A stretch of 64,000 nt of DNA. It comes from Planctomycetota bacterium. GTDB taxonomy: Bacteria > Planctomycetota > UBA1135 > GCA-002686595. Under the pieces are notes generated by a model. It saw only the letters and a program-made list of their open reading frames with translations. It did no database searches and had not been told where the DNA came from. Below, piece by piece: positions 25,709 to 34,101 of the stretch. The stretch spans positions 62,001 to 126,000 of the forward strand of contig JADHNZ010000001.1 in NCBI GenBank assembly GCA_016779225.1, given 5' to 3'. The position numbers and the translations under genes were made by a program. How positions within the stretch are numbered: position 1 is the first letter of the stretch; every line of letters begins with the position of its first letter.

Positions 25709-25714
25709 ATCATA
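25709..25714 (-). promoter_or_regulatory. Putative -10 box TATGAT (leaderless sulfatase-fold gene)
   Basis: A near-consensus hexamer that begins 12 nt before the ATG at 25702, on the minus strand of a 44-bp divergent intergenic region. Confidence 0.6.
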
Positions 25715-25733
25715 AGGGGCCCGCGCGCTGGGC

Positions 25734-25739
25734 TAGCAT
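25734..25739 (+). promoter_or_regulatory. Putative -10 box TAGCAT (leaderless SurA-like gene)
   Basis: It begins 13 nt before the ATG at 25747, favouring that start over the in-frame ATG at 25738, which it overlaps. Confidence 0.5.
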
Positions 25740-25746
25740 GACGAGC

Positions 25747-27213
25747 ATGGTGGTCCTCTCCGCACTCGCCCTCTGCTGCGCGCTGCCCGCGAGCGCGAGC
25801 CCCGCGCTGCCCCTCGCGCCTCGCGCGGTGACCACGCCACGGCAGGAGCAGGGGCCCCGGAGTGAAGACGGCCCGCGCCTCGGGGTGGAGCTGGCCGCCA
25901 AGGGCCCGGGGTGCGCGGTGACTTTCGAGGCCCTGGACGCGCTGCTGCTCGAGCGGCACGGGCGCTCGCCCGTGGGCCAGGACACCCTGAACGGCCTCGT
26001 GCAGCTGCGCGTGGTGCGCGCCCTCGCGGAGGCCGCGGGGGTCGCCGTGCGGACGGCCGAGCTGAACGCGCGCTGGCGCGCCCTCGAGGAGCAGTTCCGG
26101 CGCGAGGGCCTCGCCGACACCCTGGAGGGGTATCTGGCGGCGAACCAGGTCTCCCGCGAGTCCTTCCGCGAGCACCTCGAGCTGGCCCTGCTGCACGAGA
26201 AGCTGGCCCGAGCCGACCTGGGGCTCGCGCCCGACGACCCCATCACCGGCGAGCAGCAGACCGCCTGGCTCTCGGGCCGCGTGCAGGAGCTGGGCCGGCG
26301 GGACGGCGCCTGGCCGTGGAGCGACACGCCGGTCGCCCGCGTGGGCGAGCTGGTCTCGATCAGCCGAACCGAGTTCGCGGAGTACCTGCGCGCGCAGCTG
26401 CCGGAGGATGAGCTCCGCGACGCCGCCTACGAGCTGCTGCTCGAGCAGCGCATGCTGGCCCGGGTGCCCGACCTCTCCGACGAGGCCCTCGCCCGCGCCC
26501 TGGACGCGGAGGTCGAGCGCCGCCGGCTCGAGATCGAGACCTCCCCGCGCTTCCGCGGGGCCAAGTACGAGCAGCTGCTGCAGGCCCAGGGCCTGACCCT
26601 GGACAGCGTGCGCGCCGACCCGGCCGTGCGAACGGCCGCCTTGGCGCATGTGTTCGTTGACCGCACCCACGGCGACGAGGGCCTGCGGCGCGCCTACGAG
26701 GAGGAGCGCGCCCTGTTCGACAGCCTGCACGGCGAGGGCTGGTCCCTCTCGGTCCTGGTGCTAAAGGCGGCGGCCTTCGCCAACGACCTCAACCCGCGCA
26801 CCTTCGAGGCCGCCGAAGCGGAGCTGGTGGCGCTGCGCGATCGGGCCGGGAGCGAGCCGGCCGGATTCGCCCAGCTCGTGAAGCTGCACTCCGAGGACCC
26901 CGGCACCCGCGAGCGGGATGGCTACCTGGGCGTGGTGACGCGGGCCTCGAGGCTCGTCCCGCCCTCGGTGCGGGACGCCGTCTGGGAGCGGGTGGACGCG
27001 GCCGCGGCGGAGGCAGGCGGTGAGCAGGGCCCCGAGGGGGCCCTGCTCGGCCCCGTGCGGATGCAGGGCGGGGTCCTGCTCGGCCGGATCGGCGTGCATC
27101 GCCCGGCCCCCACCTGGGAGGAGATGTCAGGCCATGTCCACCGCGAGCTCCGGCGCCGGCTGCTGGAGGACCTCCTCCCGCGCGGCTCGGCGGCGTTCTG
27201 GCTCGACGCCTGA
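25747..27213 (+). CDS. SurA/parvulin-like exported peptidyl-prolyl isomerase family protein
   Basis: A 488-residue protein with a signal peptide (MVVLSALALCCALPASASP). A SurA-N-like helical chaperone region (about 70-280) has repeats such as ALAEAAGVAVRTAELNARWRAL and YLRAQLPEDELRDAAYELLLEQ. The C-terminal region (about 300-450) resembles a PpiC/parvulin rotamase domain (FAQLVKLHSEDPGTRERDGYLG..TR). It probably assists folding of exported proteins. It sits beside exported hydrolases and upstream of the microcompartment vertex genes. Confidence 0.75.
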   Translation: MVVLSALALCCALPASASPALPLAPRAVTTPRQEQGPRSEDGPRLGVELAAKGPGCAVTFEALDALLLERHGRSPVGQDTLNGLVQLRVVRALAEAAGVAVRTAELNARWRALEEQFRREGLADTLEGYLAANQVSRESFREHLELALLHEKLARADLGLAPDDPITGEQQTAWLSGRVQELGRRDGAWPWSDTPVARVGELVSISRTEFAEYLRAQLPEDELRDAAYELLLEQRMLARVPDLSDEALARALDAEVERRRLEIETSPRFRGAKYEQLLQAQGLTLDSVRADPAVRTAALAHVFVDRTHGDEGLRRAYEEERALFDSLHGEGWSLSVLVLKAAAFANDLNPRTFEAAEAELVALRDRAGSEPAGFAQLVKLHSEDPGTRERDGYLGVVTRASRLVPPSVRDAVWERVDAAAAEAGGEQGPEGALLGPVRMQGGVLLGRIGVHRPAPTWEEMSGHVHRELRRRLLEDLLPRGSAAFWLDA

Positions 27214-27276
27214 GGGCGCTGGCCCTCCGGAGGCCCGCCCGGCCGGCCCGCCGCCTCGCGCGACCCGCCCTCCGGC

Positions 27277-27282
27277 TACACT
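27277..27282 (+). promoter_or_regulatory. Putative -10 box TACACT (leaderless first BMC-P gene)
   Basis: It begins 12 nt before the ATG at 27289; probably the promoter of the whole vertex-protein/aldolase operon. Confidence 0.55.
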
Positions 27283-27288
27283 GCGCCG

Positions 27289-27585
27289 ATGCAGATCGCA
27301 CGGATCGTCGGCAGCGTGGTCTCGACCCAGAAGGACGAGGGGCTCCTCGACCGCAAGCTGCTGGTCTGCCAGGTCCACGACCACCAGGGCGCTCCCAAGG
27401 ACCAGTATGTGGTGGCCGTGGACGCGGTCGGTGCCGGCCTGGGCGACCTGGTCCTGACCGCGGCGGGCTCCAGCGCGCGCCAGACGACCATCACCAAGGA
27501 CAAGCCCTGCGACGCCGTGGTGATGGCGATCATCGACTCCTGGGATGTGGACGGCACCAACGTCTACGAGAAGTGGAGCGAGTGA
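27289..27585 (+). CDS. EutN/CcmL-type microcompartment vertex protein (BMC-P), copy 1
   Basis: A 98-residue single-domain protein starting MQIARIVGSVVSTQKDEGLL. It carries the family core LDRKLLVCQVHD, VAVDAVGAGLGDLVLTAAGSSAR and VVMAIIDSWDVDG. Family knowledge: these proteins form pentamers that cap the twelve vertices of a bacterial microcompartment shell. It is the first of three adjacent, non-identical BMC-P genes. Confidence 0.93.
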   Translation: MQIARIVGSVVSTQKDEGLLDRKLLVCQVHDHQGAPKDQYVVAVDAVGAGLGDLVLTAAGSSARQTTITKDKPCDAVVMAIIDSWDVDGTNVYEKWSE

Positions 27586-27589
27586 GGGC

Positions 27590-27889
27590 ATGTACCTCGG
27601 CCGTGTGACTGGGCGCCTCGTCGCCACGCAGCGCTACGAGGGCCTCGAGGGCGTCCCGCTGCAGCTGGTGCAGCCCCTGGACGAGCGCGGGGAGCCCATG
27701 GGCGATCCGCTCGTGGCCTGCAGCGCCATCTCCAGCGGGCCAGGCGACCTGGTCCACTTCATCGACGGCCGCGAGGCGGCCCTCGCCCTGCCCGACGAGA
27801 CCTTCGTTCCCGTCGACGCGACGATCCTGGGCTTCGTGGACCAGGCCGTGGCCGGAGGCCGCGACCTCGACCGGGGAGCAGGGGCATGA
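27590..27889 (+). CDS. EutN/CcmL-type microcompartment vertex protein (BMC-P), copy 2
   Basis: A 99-residue protein starting MYLGRVTGRLVATQRYEGLE. It is the most divergent of the three copies but keeps the pentamer core (VPLQLVQPLDE, CSAISSGPGDLVHFIDGREAA, VDATILGFVDQAV). It starts 4 nt after copy 1 and overlaps copy 3 by 4 nt. It may form a vertex with a different pore or contact surface. Confidence 0.9.
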   Translation: MYLGRVTGRLVATQRYEGLEGVPLQLVQPLDERGEPMGDPLVACSAISSGPGDLVHFIDGREAALALPDETFVPVDATILGFVDQAVAGGRDLDRGAGA

Positions 27890-28191
27890 TCCTGGCCCAG
27901 GTGGTGGGGACCATCGTCTCGACCGTGGCCGTCGAGGTCCTCGCCGGGAAGACGCTCCTCATGGTGCGCCCCGTGAACCCCGACGGCACGCCGACCGGCA
28001 GGGCGCGCATCGCGCTCGACCGCGTGGGCGCCGGCGTGGGCGACCGCGTGCTGGTGATCGACGAGGGCAACTCCGGACGCCAGATCACCGGGATCGCGGA
28101 CGCCCCCATCAAGACCCTCATCGTGGGCTTCGTGGACTCGGTCGAGCTCGGCGGAGAGGTGGTGTTCGACCACCGGGAGCTGGAGGCCTGA
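27886..28191 (+). CDS. EutN/CcmL-type microcompartment vertex protein (BMC-P), copy 3
   Basis: A 101-residue protein (MILAQVVGTIVSTVAVEVLA...) with the conserved block IALDRVGAGVGDRVLVIDEGNSGRQ and IVGFVDSVELGGE. Its ATG overlaps the stop of copy 2 (ATGA). It ends 2 nt before the aldolase start, so all four genes are one translationally coupled unit. Confidence 0.92.
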   Translation: MILAQVVGTIVSTVAVEVLAGKTLLMVRPVNPDGTPTGRARIALDRVGAGVGDRVLVIDEGNSGRQITGIADAPIKTLIVGFVDSVELGGEVVFDHRELEA

Positions 28192-28193
28192 GC

Positions 28194-28901
28194 ATGGATG
28201 CGCACGGAAATCCCGCCTGGAGCGACGAGGAGGCCCGCCTCCGAAGCGCCATCTGCAACATCGGCAAGCTCTGCTACGACCGCGGCACGATCGTGGCGGC
28301 CGACGGCAACATCAGCGCGCGCATGGCGGACGGGACCATCCTCGTCACGCCCACCGGCGCCATGAAGGGCTTCCTCGCGCCTCACCAGATCGCGCGCGTG
28401 GACATGACGGGCAGGCCCGTGGATGAGGGCCCCAAGCCCTCGAGCGAGATCGGCATCCACCTCGTCTCCTACCAAGAGCGCCCGGATGTCCGCGCCATCG
28501 TGCACGCCCATCCGCCCCACGCCGTGGCGCTGACCGTCGCCGATGTGGACCTGCAGCTGCCCGTGATCCCCGAGATCATCGTCACCATCGGCGGGATCCC
28601 GACCGCGCCCTTCGGGACGCCCGGGACCCCCGAGCTGCCCGAGACGATCCGCGAGATCGTGCGCTGCTCGGACACGGTGGTCATGAAGAACCACGGGTCC
28701 GTGACCCTCGGCACGAACCTCATGGACGCCTACAAGAAGCTCGACATGCTCGAGCACACGGCGAAGATCCTGTGGCTCGCACACACCGTGAAGGGCGGCC
28801 TGGAGCCCCTGCCCGCGGACGCGGTGGCCAAGCTCCTCGCCACCCGCGCCCAGCTCGGGATCACGACGCGCAACACGCTCGAGAACCGCTGCGGGCTCTG
28901 A
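28194..28901 (+). CDS. Class II aldolase/adducin family protein (microcompartment-associated)
   Basis: A 235-residue protein of the fuculose-/rhamnulose-phosphate aldolase family. Zinc ligands are His104 and His106 (IVHAHPPHA) and His167 (MKNHGSV); the catalytic Glu85 lies in KPSSEIGIHL, and the phosphate-binding GNISARM comes near residue 39. In Planctomycetota microcompartments, such an aldolase cleaves fuculose-1-P or rhamnulose-1-P to lactaldehyde, which the shell contains. Here it directly follows three vertex-protein genes, which supports that role; substrate specificity is inferred. Confidence 0.9.
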   Translation: MDAHGNPAWSDEEARLRSAICNIGKLCYDRGTIVAADGNISARMADGTILVTPTGAMKGFLAPHQIARVDMTGRPVDEGPKPSSEIGIHLVSYQERPDVRAIVHAHPPHAVALTVADVDLQLPVIPEIIVTIGGIPTAPFGTPGTPELPETIREIVRCSDTVVMKNHGSVTLGTNLMDAYKKLDMLEHTAKILWLAHTVKGGLEPLPADAVAKLLATRAQLGITTRNTLENRCGL

Positions 28902-28913
28902 GCCGAGCAAAGG

Positions 28914-29813
28914 TCACTCCACGGGGACGGGGCTGACGAAGTCGTCCGGCTTCAGGACCAGCATCGAGCAGTCGAGGCGCGAGACGAGCCGCTCGGCGGT
29001 CTCTCCCACCAGCACCCCCGCGCGACCGCCGCGGGACAGGCTGCCCATCACCAAGAGGTCCGGGACGAGGTGCTCGACCGCCTCGCGGATCGCGCTGGCC
29101 GGGGTCTTGCGCGAGAGGTGCAGGGTGGGCACCTCAGCCAGCTCGAGCCCCTCGCAGCGCTCGAGCACGGAGGCGCGCACCTCTGCGCGCAGCTCCTCCA
29201 GCTCGGCGTCCCAAGCCGCGGGGTCGATGTCCCGGGCTCGCTGACGCTCCTCCGGAGAGAGGCGCCAGGCGTGGACGACATGCAGGGCTGCGGCGCGCCA
29301 GCGCGCCACGCTCGCAGCCCAGGCGAGGGCTCGGTCCCCCACCGGCGTCAGGTCGGTCGCGGCCAGGACCAGCTTGTGGTCGAGGTCGTGGCCGGGCCTG
29401 ACCACCCAGACCGGGGCCGGGCACTTGCGCACGAGCTTGGTGGCCACGGAGCCGAGGCGTCGCTCCGTCGGCCCCTGCAGCGCGTCGCGCTTGCCCACGA
29501 CGACCATCCCGGCCTCTCCGCGGGCGGCGGCTCGCAGCAGCGCCAGCCATGCGCGCTGGTCGGTCACCTCGAGGCGCGCCACGCGCCCGGCGCCGATGGC
29601 CTCGGTCACAAGGGCATCCAGAGCCGCTCGGCCAGCATCGGTCAGGGGGACCACCTCACCCTCGTGCCAGGTCGAGTGCAGCACCGTCAGGCGCGCGCCG
29701 GTCTGCTCGGCAAGGGCAAGCGCCTGGCGGAACGCCGTGCGTGAGCCCTCGCTGGCCTCCTGGGTGCGCGGCAGCAGCTCGACGCCGACCTGGATCTCGG
29801 GAATGCTCTCCAT
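28914..29813 (-). CDS. Tandem universal stress protein (two UspA domains)
   Basis: A 299-residue cytoplasmic protein with two UspA-like domains, about residues 5-150 and 155-290. Each ends in the typical beta-alpha block with a nucleotide-loop-like segment: VVVGKRDALQGPTERRLGSVATKL in the first and LLVMGSLSRGGRAGVLVGETAERL in the second. GSxxxxxxxxGS-type ATP binding is partly preserved. Such proteins respond to stress or growth arrest, with no defined reaction. A TAAGCT hexamer at 29831-29826 lies 18 nt upstream of the start. Confidence 0.88.
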   Translation of the reverse strand: MESIPEIQVGVELLPRTQEASEGSRTAFRQALALAEQTGARLTVLHSTWHEGEVVPLTDAGRAALDALVTEAIGAGRVARLEVTDQRAWLALLRAAARGEAGMVVVGKRDALQGPTERRLGSVATKLVRKCPAPVWVVRPGHDLDHKLVLAATDLTPVGDRALAWAASVARWRAAALHVVHAWRLSPEERQRARDIDPAAWDAELEELRAEVRASVLERCEGLELAEVPTLHLSRKTPASAIREAVEHLVPDLLVMGSLSRGGRAGVLVGETAERLVSRLDCSMLVLKPDDFVSPVPVE

Positions 29814-29825
29814 GGAACGGGGCGG

Positions 29826-29831
29826 AGCTTA
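29826..29831 (-). promoter_or_regulatory. Possible -10 box TAAGCT (universal stress protein gene)
   Basis: It begins 18 nt before the ATG at 29813, implying a leader of only about 6 nt. Confidence 0.35.
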
Positions 29832-29893
29832 GCGGAGGGAGGCCGGGCAGCGGCTTGTGTCCGGCCGCCTCGGGGACCCAGCCTCGCGGCCGG

Positions 29894-31312
29894 TCAGCCG
29901 CACACCCTCGGGGTGCGCTGGGAGCGGGCCGCCTCGATCTCGGCCCGGCGGGCCTCGTAGCCCTCACGCCCCATCAGGGCGTAGGCCGCCACCTTGCCCG
30001 CCTCGACGCCCGGCTGGTCGAAGGCGTCGATGCCGTAGTGCTCGCCCATCACCGCGACAGCAAGCTCCATCAGGTAGAGGTACTGCCCCAGGGTGTGCTC
30101 GGTGACCCGCGGGAACGACAGGGTCAGGTTCGGGCGGCCGGCCTCGGTGAGGGCGATGCGCGTGCCCTCGCGCTCGGCGTGGAAGAGCTCGCCCATCCCG
30201 CGCCCTCCCAGGTACGCGAGGGCGTCGCGATCCGTGAAGTCGGTGGGGATCGCAACCTGGTGGTCGGGCTGATCGATGGCGAGCAGGGTGAACCACTTGT
30301 CGTGCGGGCCCTCCACATAGAGCTGCACCTGGCTGTGCTGGTCGGTGACCCCCACGGCGCGAACCGGCGTCGGCCCCGTGAAGACCTCGCGCCCCGCACG
30401 GTCGAGTCGCTTGCCGATGGACTCGGCGACGAGCTGGGCGTACCAGTCCGCGAGGTGCCGCAGCCGGTGGCCGTAGGCGAAGGTCACCGCGATGGGCTTG
30501 CCCTTCTCGCGCTGCATCAGGGTCTGCGCGGCGGCGTAGAGGAGGGCAGGGTTCTCGAGGAGATCCTCGGTGCGGCAGCGCTCGTCCATGTGGGCCGCCC
30601 CCTTGAGCAGGCCGAGCGTGTCGATCCCGATCAGGGCCGAGGAGACGAGCCCGACGGGCGAGAGCACGCTGAAGCGCCCGCCGACGCCGTCAGGGACCTC
30701 GAACGAGGCGTACCCGGCCTCCTCGACGATCGGGCGCAGGACGCCCGTGCGCGCGTCGGTGGTGACGACCACATGCTCGACATGGGCCTCCTCCCCCAGG
30801 CGCTCGATGAGCGCGCGCCGGAAAACGAGGAACTGGGACATGGTCTCGGCGGTCGAGCCCGACTTCGAGATCACATTGAACAGGCAGGTGCTCGGGTCGA
30901 CGCGGTCCAGGAACTCGCCGATCAGGTCGGGGTCCACATTGTCGAGCACGAACAGGCGCGGCAGGCCCTCGCCCGGGAACAGCTCGTGGAACGGGCTGTG
31001 CATGGCCGTGTGGAGGGCGCGGTTGCCCAGGGCCGAGCCTCCGATCCCCAGCACGACGATGTTCTCGAAGCGCCCCCGCTGGGCCTCCGCGTACTCCGCG
31101 ATACGCCCGTGGGTCTCGAGGTCGTAGGGCAGGGTCTGGAAGCGCAGGTCCTGCTCGGCCCGGGCGCGCACCGCCCGCAGGGCGGCGGCCGAGGGCTCAC
31201 GCAGGGCCTCCAGCTCCGCCTCGGTGATGCCGTGATCGGGTCCCACCGCGTCCGCGGTGAGGTGGGTCCAGTCGAGCTTCAGGCGGTCCATGGGTGCATC
31301 CTCGGACGACAT
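29894..31312 (-). CDS. pgi: Glucose-6-phosphate isomerase
   Basis: A 472-residue protein matching bacterial phosphoglucose isomerases. Sugar-phosphate-binding motifs are IVVLGIGGSALGNRAL and VISKSGSTAETMSQF; the central GGRFSVLSPVG and the C-terminal DQPGVEAGKVAAYALMG (with the Lys) follow. It interconverts glucose-6-phosphate and fructose-6-phosphate in the cytoplasm. Two close starts exist (31312 and 31291); the second has a GAGGA element 7-9 nt upstream, so either could be used. Confidence 0.95.
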   Translation of the reverse strand: MSSEDAPMDRLKLDWTHLTADAVGPDHGITEAELEALREPSAAALRAVRARAEQDLRFQTLPYDLETHGRIAEYAEAQRGRFENIVVLGIGGSALGNRALHTAMHSPFHELFPGEGLPRLFVLDNVDPDLIGEFLDRVDPSTCLFNVISKSGSTAETMSQFLVFRRALIERLGEEAHVEHVVVTTDARTGVLRPIVEEAGYASFEVPDGVGGRFSVLSPVGLVSSALIGIDTLGLLKGAAHMDERCRTEDLLENPALLYAAAQTLMQREKGKPIAVTFAYGHRLRHLADWYAQLVAESIGKRLDRAGREVFTGPTPVRAVGVTDQHSQVQLYVEGPHDKWFTLLAIDQPDHQVAIPTDFTDRDALAYLGGRGMGELFHAEREGTRIALTEAGRPNLTLSFPRVTEHTLGQYLYLMELAVAVMGEHYGIDAFDQPGVEAGKVAAYALMGREGYEARRAEIEAARSQRTPRVCG

Positions 31313-31316
31313 GCTA

Positions 31317-31350
31317 GGACCCCGAGGCCGCAGGTTCGACCTCGGGGTCC
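31317..31350 (-). terminator. Hairpin terminator after the YugP-type peptidase gene
   Basis: GGACCCCGAGG (31317-31327) and CCTCGGGGTCC (31340-31350) form a perfect 11-bp stem with a 12-nt loop. It lies about 40 nt downstream of the minus-strand peptidase stop and ends 4 nt before the pgi start. No U-tract is visible. Confidence 0.6.
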
Positions 31351-31391
31351 TGGACCCGTCCCCTCGCTCGGGGGTGGGAGCGCCTCGCGGC

Positions 31392-32078
31392 TCAGTCTCG
31401 CGACCCACCCGACAAGAGGGACACGTAGTAGATCAGGGTCGCGATGGAGGCCAGGGCCCCGGCGACATAGGTCATGGCCGCGGCGCGCAGCACCTGGGAG
31501 ACGCCGTCGGCCTCTTCCTGGGTCGCCACGATGCCGGAGGAGGCGAGGACGGCCTTGGCCCGGTTGGAGGCGTCGAACTCCACGGGCAGGGTGACCAGCT
31601 GGAACACGACGGTCACGCCGAACAGCGCGACCCCGGCCCAGGCCAGTGCCGGGGTGTTCAGGAGCATGCCCGCGAAGAACACCCAGATCCACGCGTGGGA
31701 GCCCATGATCGTGAGCGGCACCATCTGGGAGCGGAACCCGAGCCAGGCGTAGGCCCGCGCGTGCTGAATCGCGTGGCCGGCCTCGTGCGCCGCGACGGCG
31801 ATCGAGGCGACCGAGCGGCCGTCATAGACCTGCGGGCTCAGGCGCAGCGTCCGCGTGCGCGGGTCGTAGTGGTCGCTGAGGAAGCCTCCCACGCGCTCGA
31901 TCGTGACCTGCGCTCCGCCCGCCCGCGCCACGGCCATGGCGGCCTGGGCACCGGTCATCCCCGAGCGCACGCCGACCCGCGCCCAGCGGTTGAACGCGCT
32001 CTTGACGCGCATGCTGGCGAACATGGCCAGCAGCATGAACGGGCCGACGACGAGGAAGTAGTTGGGGTCGAAGAACAT
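31392..32078 (-). CDS. YugP-type zinc-dependent membrane metallopeptidase
   Basis: A 228-residue membrane protein. An N-terminal helix (PNYFLVVGPFMLLAMFASM), the zinc motif HEAGHAIQHA near residues 97-106 in the context VAAHEAGHAI, and three hydrophobic segments after it (about 115-135, 140-165, 200-222) match the YugP/DUF neutral zinc metallopeptidase family. The segment GFLSDHYDPRTRTLRLSP is also characteristic. It is probably a housekeeping membrane protease; substrates are unknown. Confidence 0.9.
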   Translation of the reverse strand: MFFDPNYFLVVGPFMLLAMFASMRVKSAFNRWARVGVRSGMTGAQAAMAVARAGGAQVTIERVGGFLSDHYDPRTRTLRLSPQVYDGRSVASIAVAAHEAGHAIQHARAYAWLGFRSQMVPLTIMGSHAWIWVFFAGMLLNTPALAWAGVALFGVTVVFQLVTLPVEFDASNRAKAVLASSGIVATQEEADGVSQVLRAAAMTYVAGALASIATLIYYVSLLSGGSRD

Positions 32079-32269
32079 GGCTGAGTGGTGAGGGAGCCGA
32101 CGCGGCGCGGACCGCGACGAGCCCGAGAGGATCCTTGGGACGCAGGCGCCCGCGGTTCCAGCCCGGGCCTCGCACGGAGCTGGCGCAGCCGCCGCTCGGC
32201 CCTCCAGCCTACGCAGAGGGCGGGGAGGGATTCACGCGCCGCCCGCGAGCGGCGGGGACGGCCCCCTCC

Positions 32270-33958
32270 TCAGAACAGGCCCAGGACGCGCCCCTGGTCG
32301 TCCAGGTCCACCTGGCGGTACGCAGGGGTGCGGCCCAGTCCGGGCATGGTCATGATCTCGCCCGCGTACGCCACCACGAACCCTGCACCCGCCGCGAGCC
32401 GGAGCCCACGGATCGGCAGGCGAAACCCGGTGGGGCGGCCCTTCAGGGAGGGGTCATGGGAGAGGGAGTACTGGGTCTTCGCCACACAGATCGGAAGCCG
32501 GCCCGCCCCCTGGGCCTCGAGGGCGGCGGCCTGGTCGCGGGCCACCTCGGACAGGTCCACGCCTTCTGCCCCGTAGAGGCGGGTCGCCAGGGCCTCGAGC
32601 TTGGCCTCGAGGCCCTGCTCCAGGTCGTAGACGGAGCGCGGCCGGGCCTCGCCTGACTCGGCGGCGGCGACGATCGCGTGGGCCAGGGCCTCGCCGCCGG
32701 CGCCCCCGCGCCCGTGCACCTCGGACACCAGCGCCTCACGCGCGCCGGCCGCTAGGGCGCGCTCGCGCACGAGGGCGATCTCCTCGTCGCTGTCGGAGGG
32801 GAAGCGGTTGATGGCCACGACGACCGGGACCCCGTGGGCACGGACATTCGCGACCTGGGCGTCCAGGTTCGCGCAGCCCTCGGCGAGGGCCTCCACGCAG
32901 GGCTCGAAGAGGTTCTCCGGCAGGGGTCGCCCGGGCCGGACCTCGTAGCGCCCGGAGTGGGTCTTGAGGGCGCGCACGGTGGCGACGAGGAGCGCGGCCG
33001 AGGCCTGCAGCGAGCTCGCGCGGCTCTTGATCCCGAAGAACTTCTCGGCGCCCATGTCGGCGCCGAACCCGGCCTCGGTCACCACGAACTCACAGAAGGT
33101 CGAGGCGACCAGGTCGGCCACCACCGACGAGTTCCCGTGGGCGATGTTCGCGAAGGGCCCGGTGTGCACCAGGGCCGGCGTGCCCTCCGTGGTCTGCAGC
33201 AGGGTGGGATCGAGCGCGCGCACCAGCAGCGCCGCCATGGCTCCGGCGACGCCGAGGTCCTCGGCGGTGACGGCGCTGCCGTCCGGCCGCTCTGCGACGA
33301 CGATCCGGCCCAGGCGCGCGCGCATGTCGGGCAGGTCCCGAGCCAGGCCGAGGATCGCCATGACCTCCGACGCGGAGGTGATCTCGAAGCCCGCGCGCCG
33401 CGGGACGCCATTCTTCTCCCCTCCCAGCCCGACCTCGACCTCGCGCAGGGCGCGGTCGTTCACATCGAGCACGCGCTGGATGCGCACGCGCTCGGGGTCG
33501 ATGCCCAGGGGGTTGTCGAGCAGCAGGCTCGTGTCCAGCGCTGCCGCCATGAGGTTGTGCGCCGCGGTGACGGCGTGGAAGTCGCCGGTCAGGTGGAGGT
33601 TGATGTCCTCCATGGGCAGCACCTGGCTGAAGCCGCCCCCAGCCGCGCCGCCCTTGATCCCAAACACCGGCCCCATGGAGGGCTGACGAATCGTCGCAGC
33701 TGCGCGACGCCCGATGCGATTCAGCGCCAGGGACAGCCCGATGGTGTGGACCGTCTTGCCCTCCCCGGCCGGGGTCGGGGTGATGGCGGTGACGAGCACC
33801 AGGCGCGCCTTCCCCGGGTTGGCCCCCAAGCGATGATCGACCTTCGCCATCCAGCGGCCATGAGGCTCCAGCCGCGCGGGATCCAGCCCCCAGGCCTGGG
33901 CCAGGTCGGAGAGGGGCCGCAGGGGGATGGAGCGGGCGATGTCGAGGTCGGACTGCAT
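32270..33958 (-). CDS. fhs: Formate-tetrahydrofolate ligase
   Basis: A 562-residue protein of normal family length. It has the nucleotide-binding loop TPTPAGEGKTVHTIGLSLAL, RQPSMGPVFGIKGGAAGGG, HLTGDFHAVTAAHNLMAA, and a C-terminus with GEIMTMPGLGRTPAY. It makes 10-formyl-tetrahydrofolate from formate, ATP and tetrahydrofolate in one-carbon metabolism. The start at 33958 gives the expected N-terminus. Divergent from the MerR gene with a 143-bp intergenic region that contains a TAGGCT hexamer at 34007-34012. Confidence 0.96.
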   Translation of the reverse strand: MQSDLDIARSIPLRPLSDLAQAWGLDPARLEPHGRWMAKVDHRLGANPGKARLVLVTAITPTPAGEGKTVHTIGLSLALNRIGRRAAATIRQPSMGPVFGIKGGAAGGGFSQVLPMEDINLHLTGDFHAVTAAHNLMAAALDTSLLLDNPLGIDPERVRIQRVLDVNDRALREVEVGLGGEKNGVPRRAGFEITSASEVMAILGLARDLPDMRARLGRIVVAERPDGSAVTAEDLGVAGAMAALLVRALDPTLLQTTEGTPALVHTGPFANIAHGNSSVVADLVASTFCEFVVTEAGFGADMGAEKFFGIKSRASSLQASAALLVATVRALKTHSGRYEVRPGRPLPENLFEPCVEALAEGCANLDAQVANVRAHGVPVVVAINRFPSDSDEEIALVRERALAAGAREALVSEVHGRGGAGGEALAHAIVAAAESGEARPRSVYDLEQGLEAKLEALATRLYGAEGVDLSEVARDQAAALEAQGAGRLPICVAKTQYSLSHDPSLKGRPTGFRLPIRGLRLAAGAGFVVAYAGEIMTMPGLGRTPAYRQVDLDDQGRVLGLF

Positions 33959-34101
33959 GGGTGTGGAGGCCTCCAGGGCGCCTTGTCCCATCGGCGCGGT
34001 CCGGGGTAGGCTGGACGCGCAAACTGGGCCCTGCCCGGGACACCCGCGCCGCCGCTGGCGGACCCGGGTCCCCTCCCCGCGGCCTGGATGCAGACGAGCC
34101 C

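Noticed and set aside
34007-34012. TAGGCT as a leaderless promoter for the MerR gene
   Set aside because: It lies 95 nt upstream of the MerR ATG and there is no in-frame start at the leaderless distance; it may be a normal promoter with a leader.
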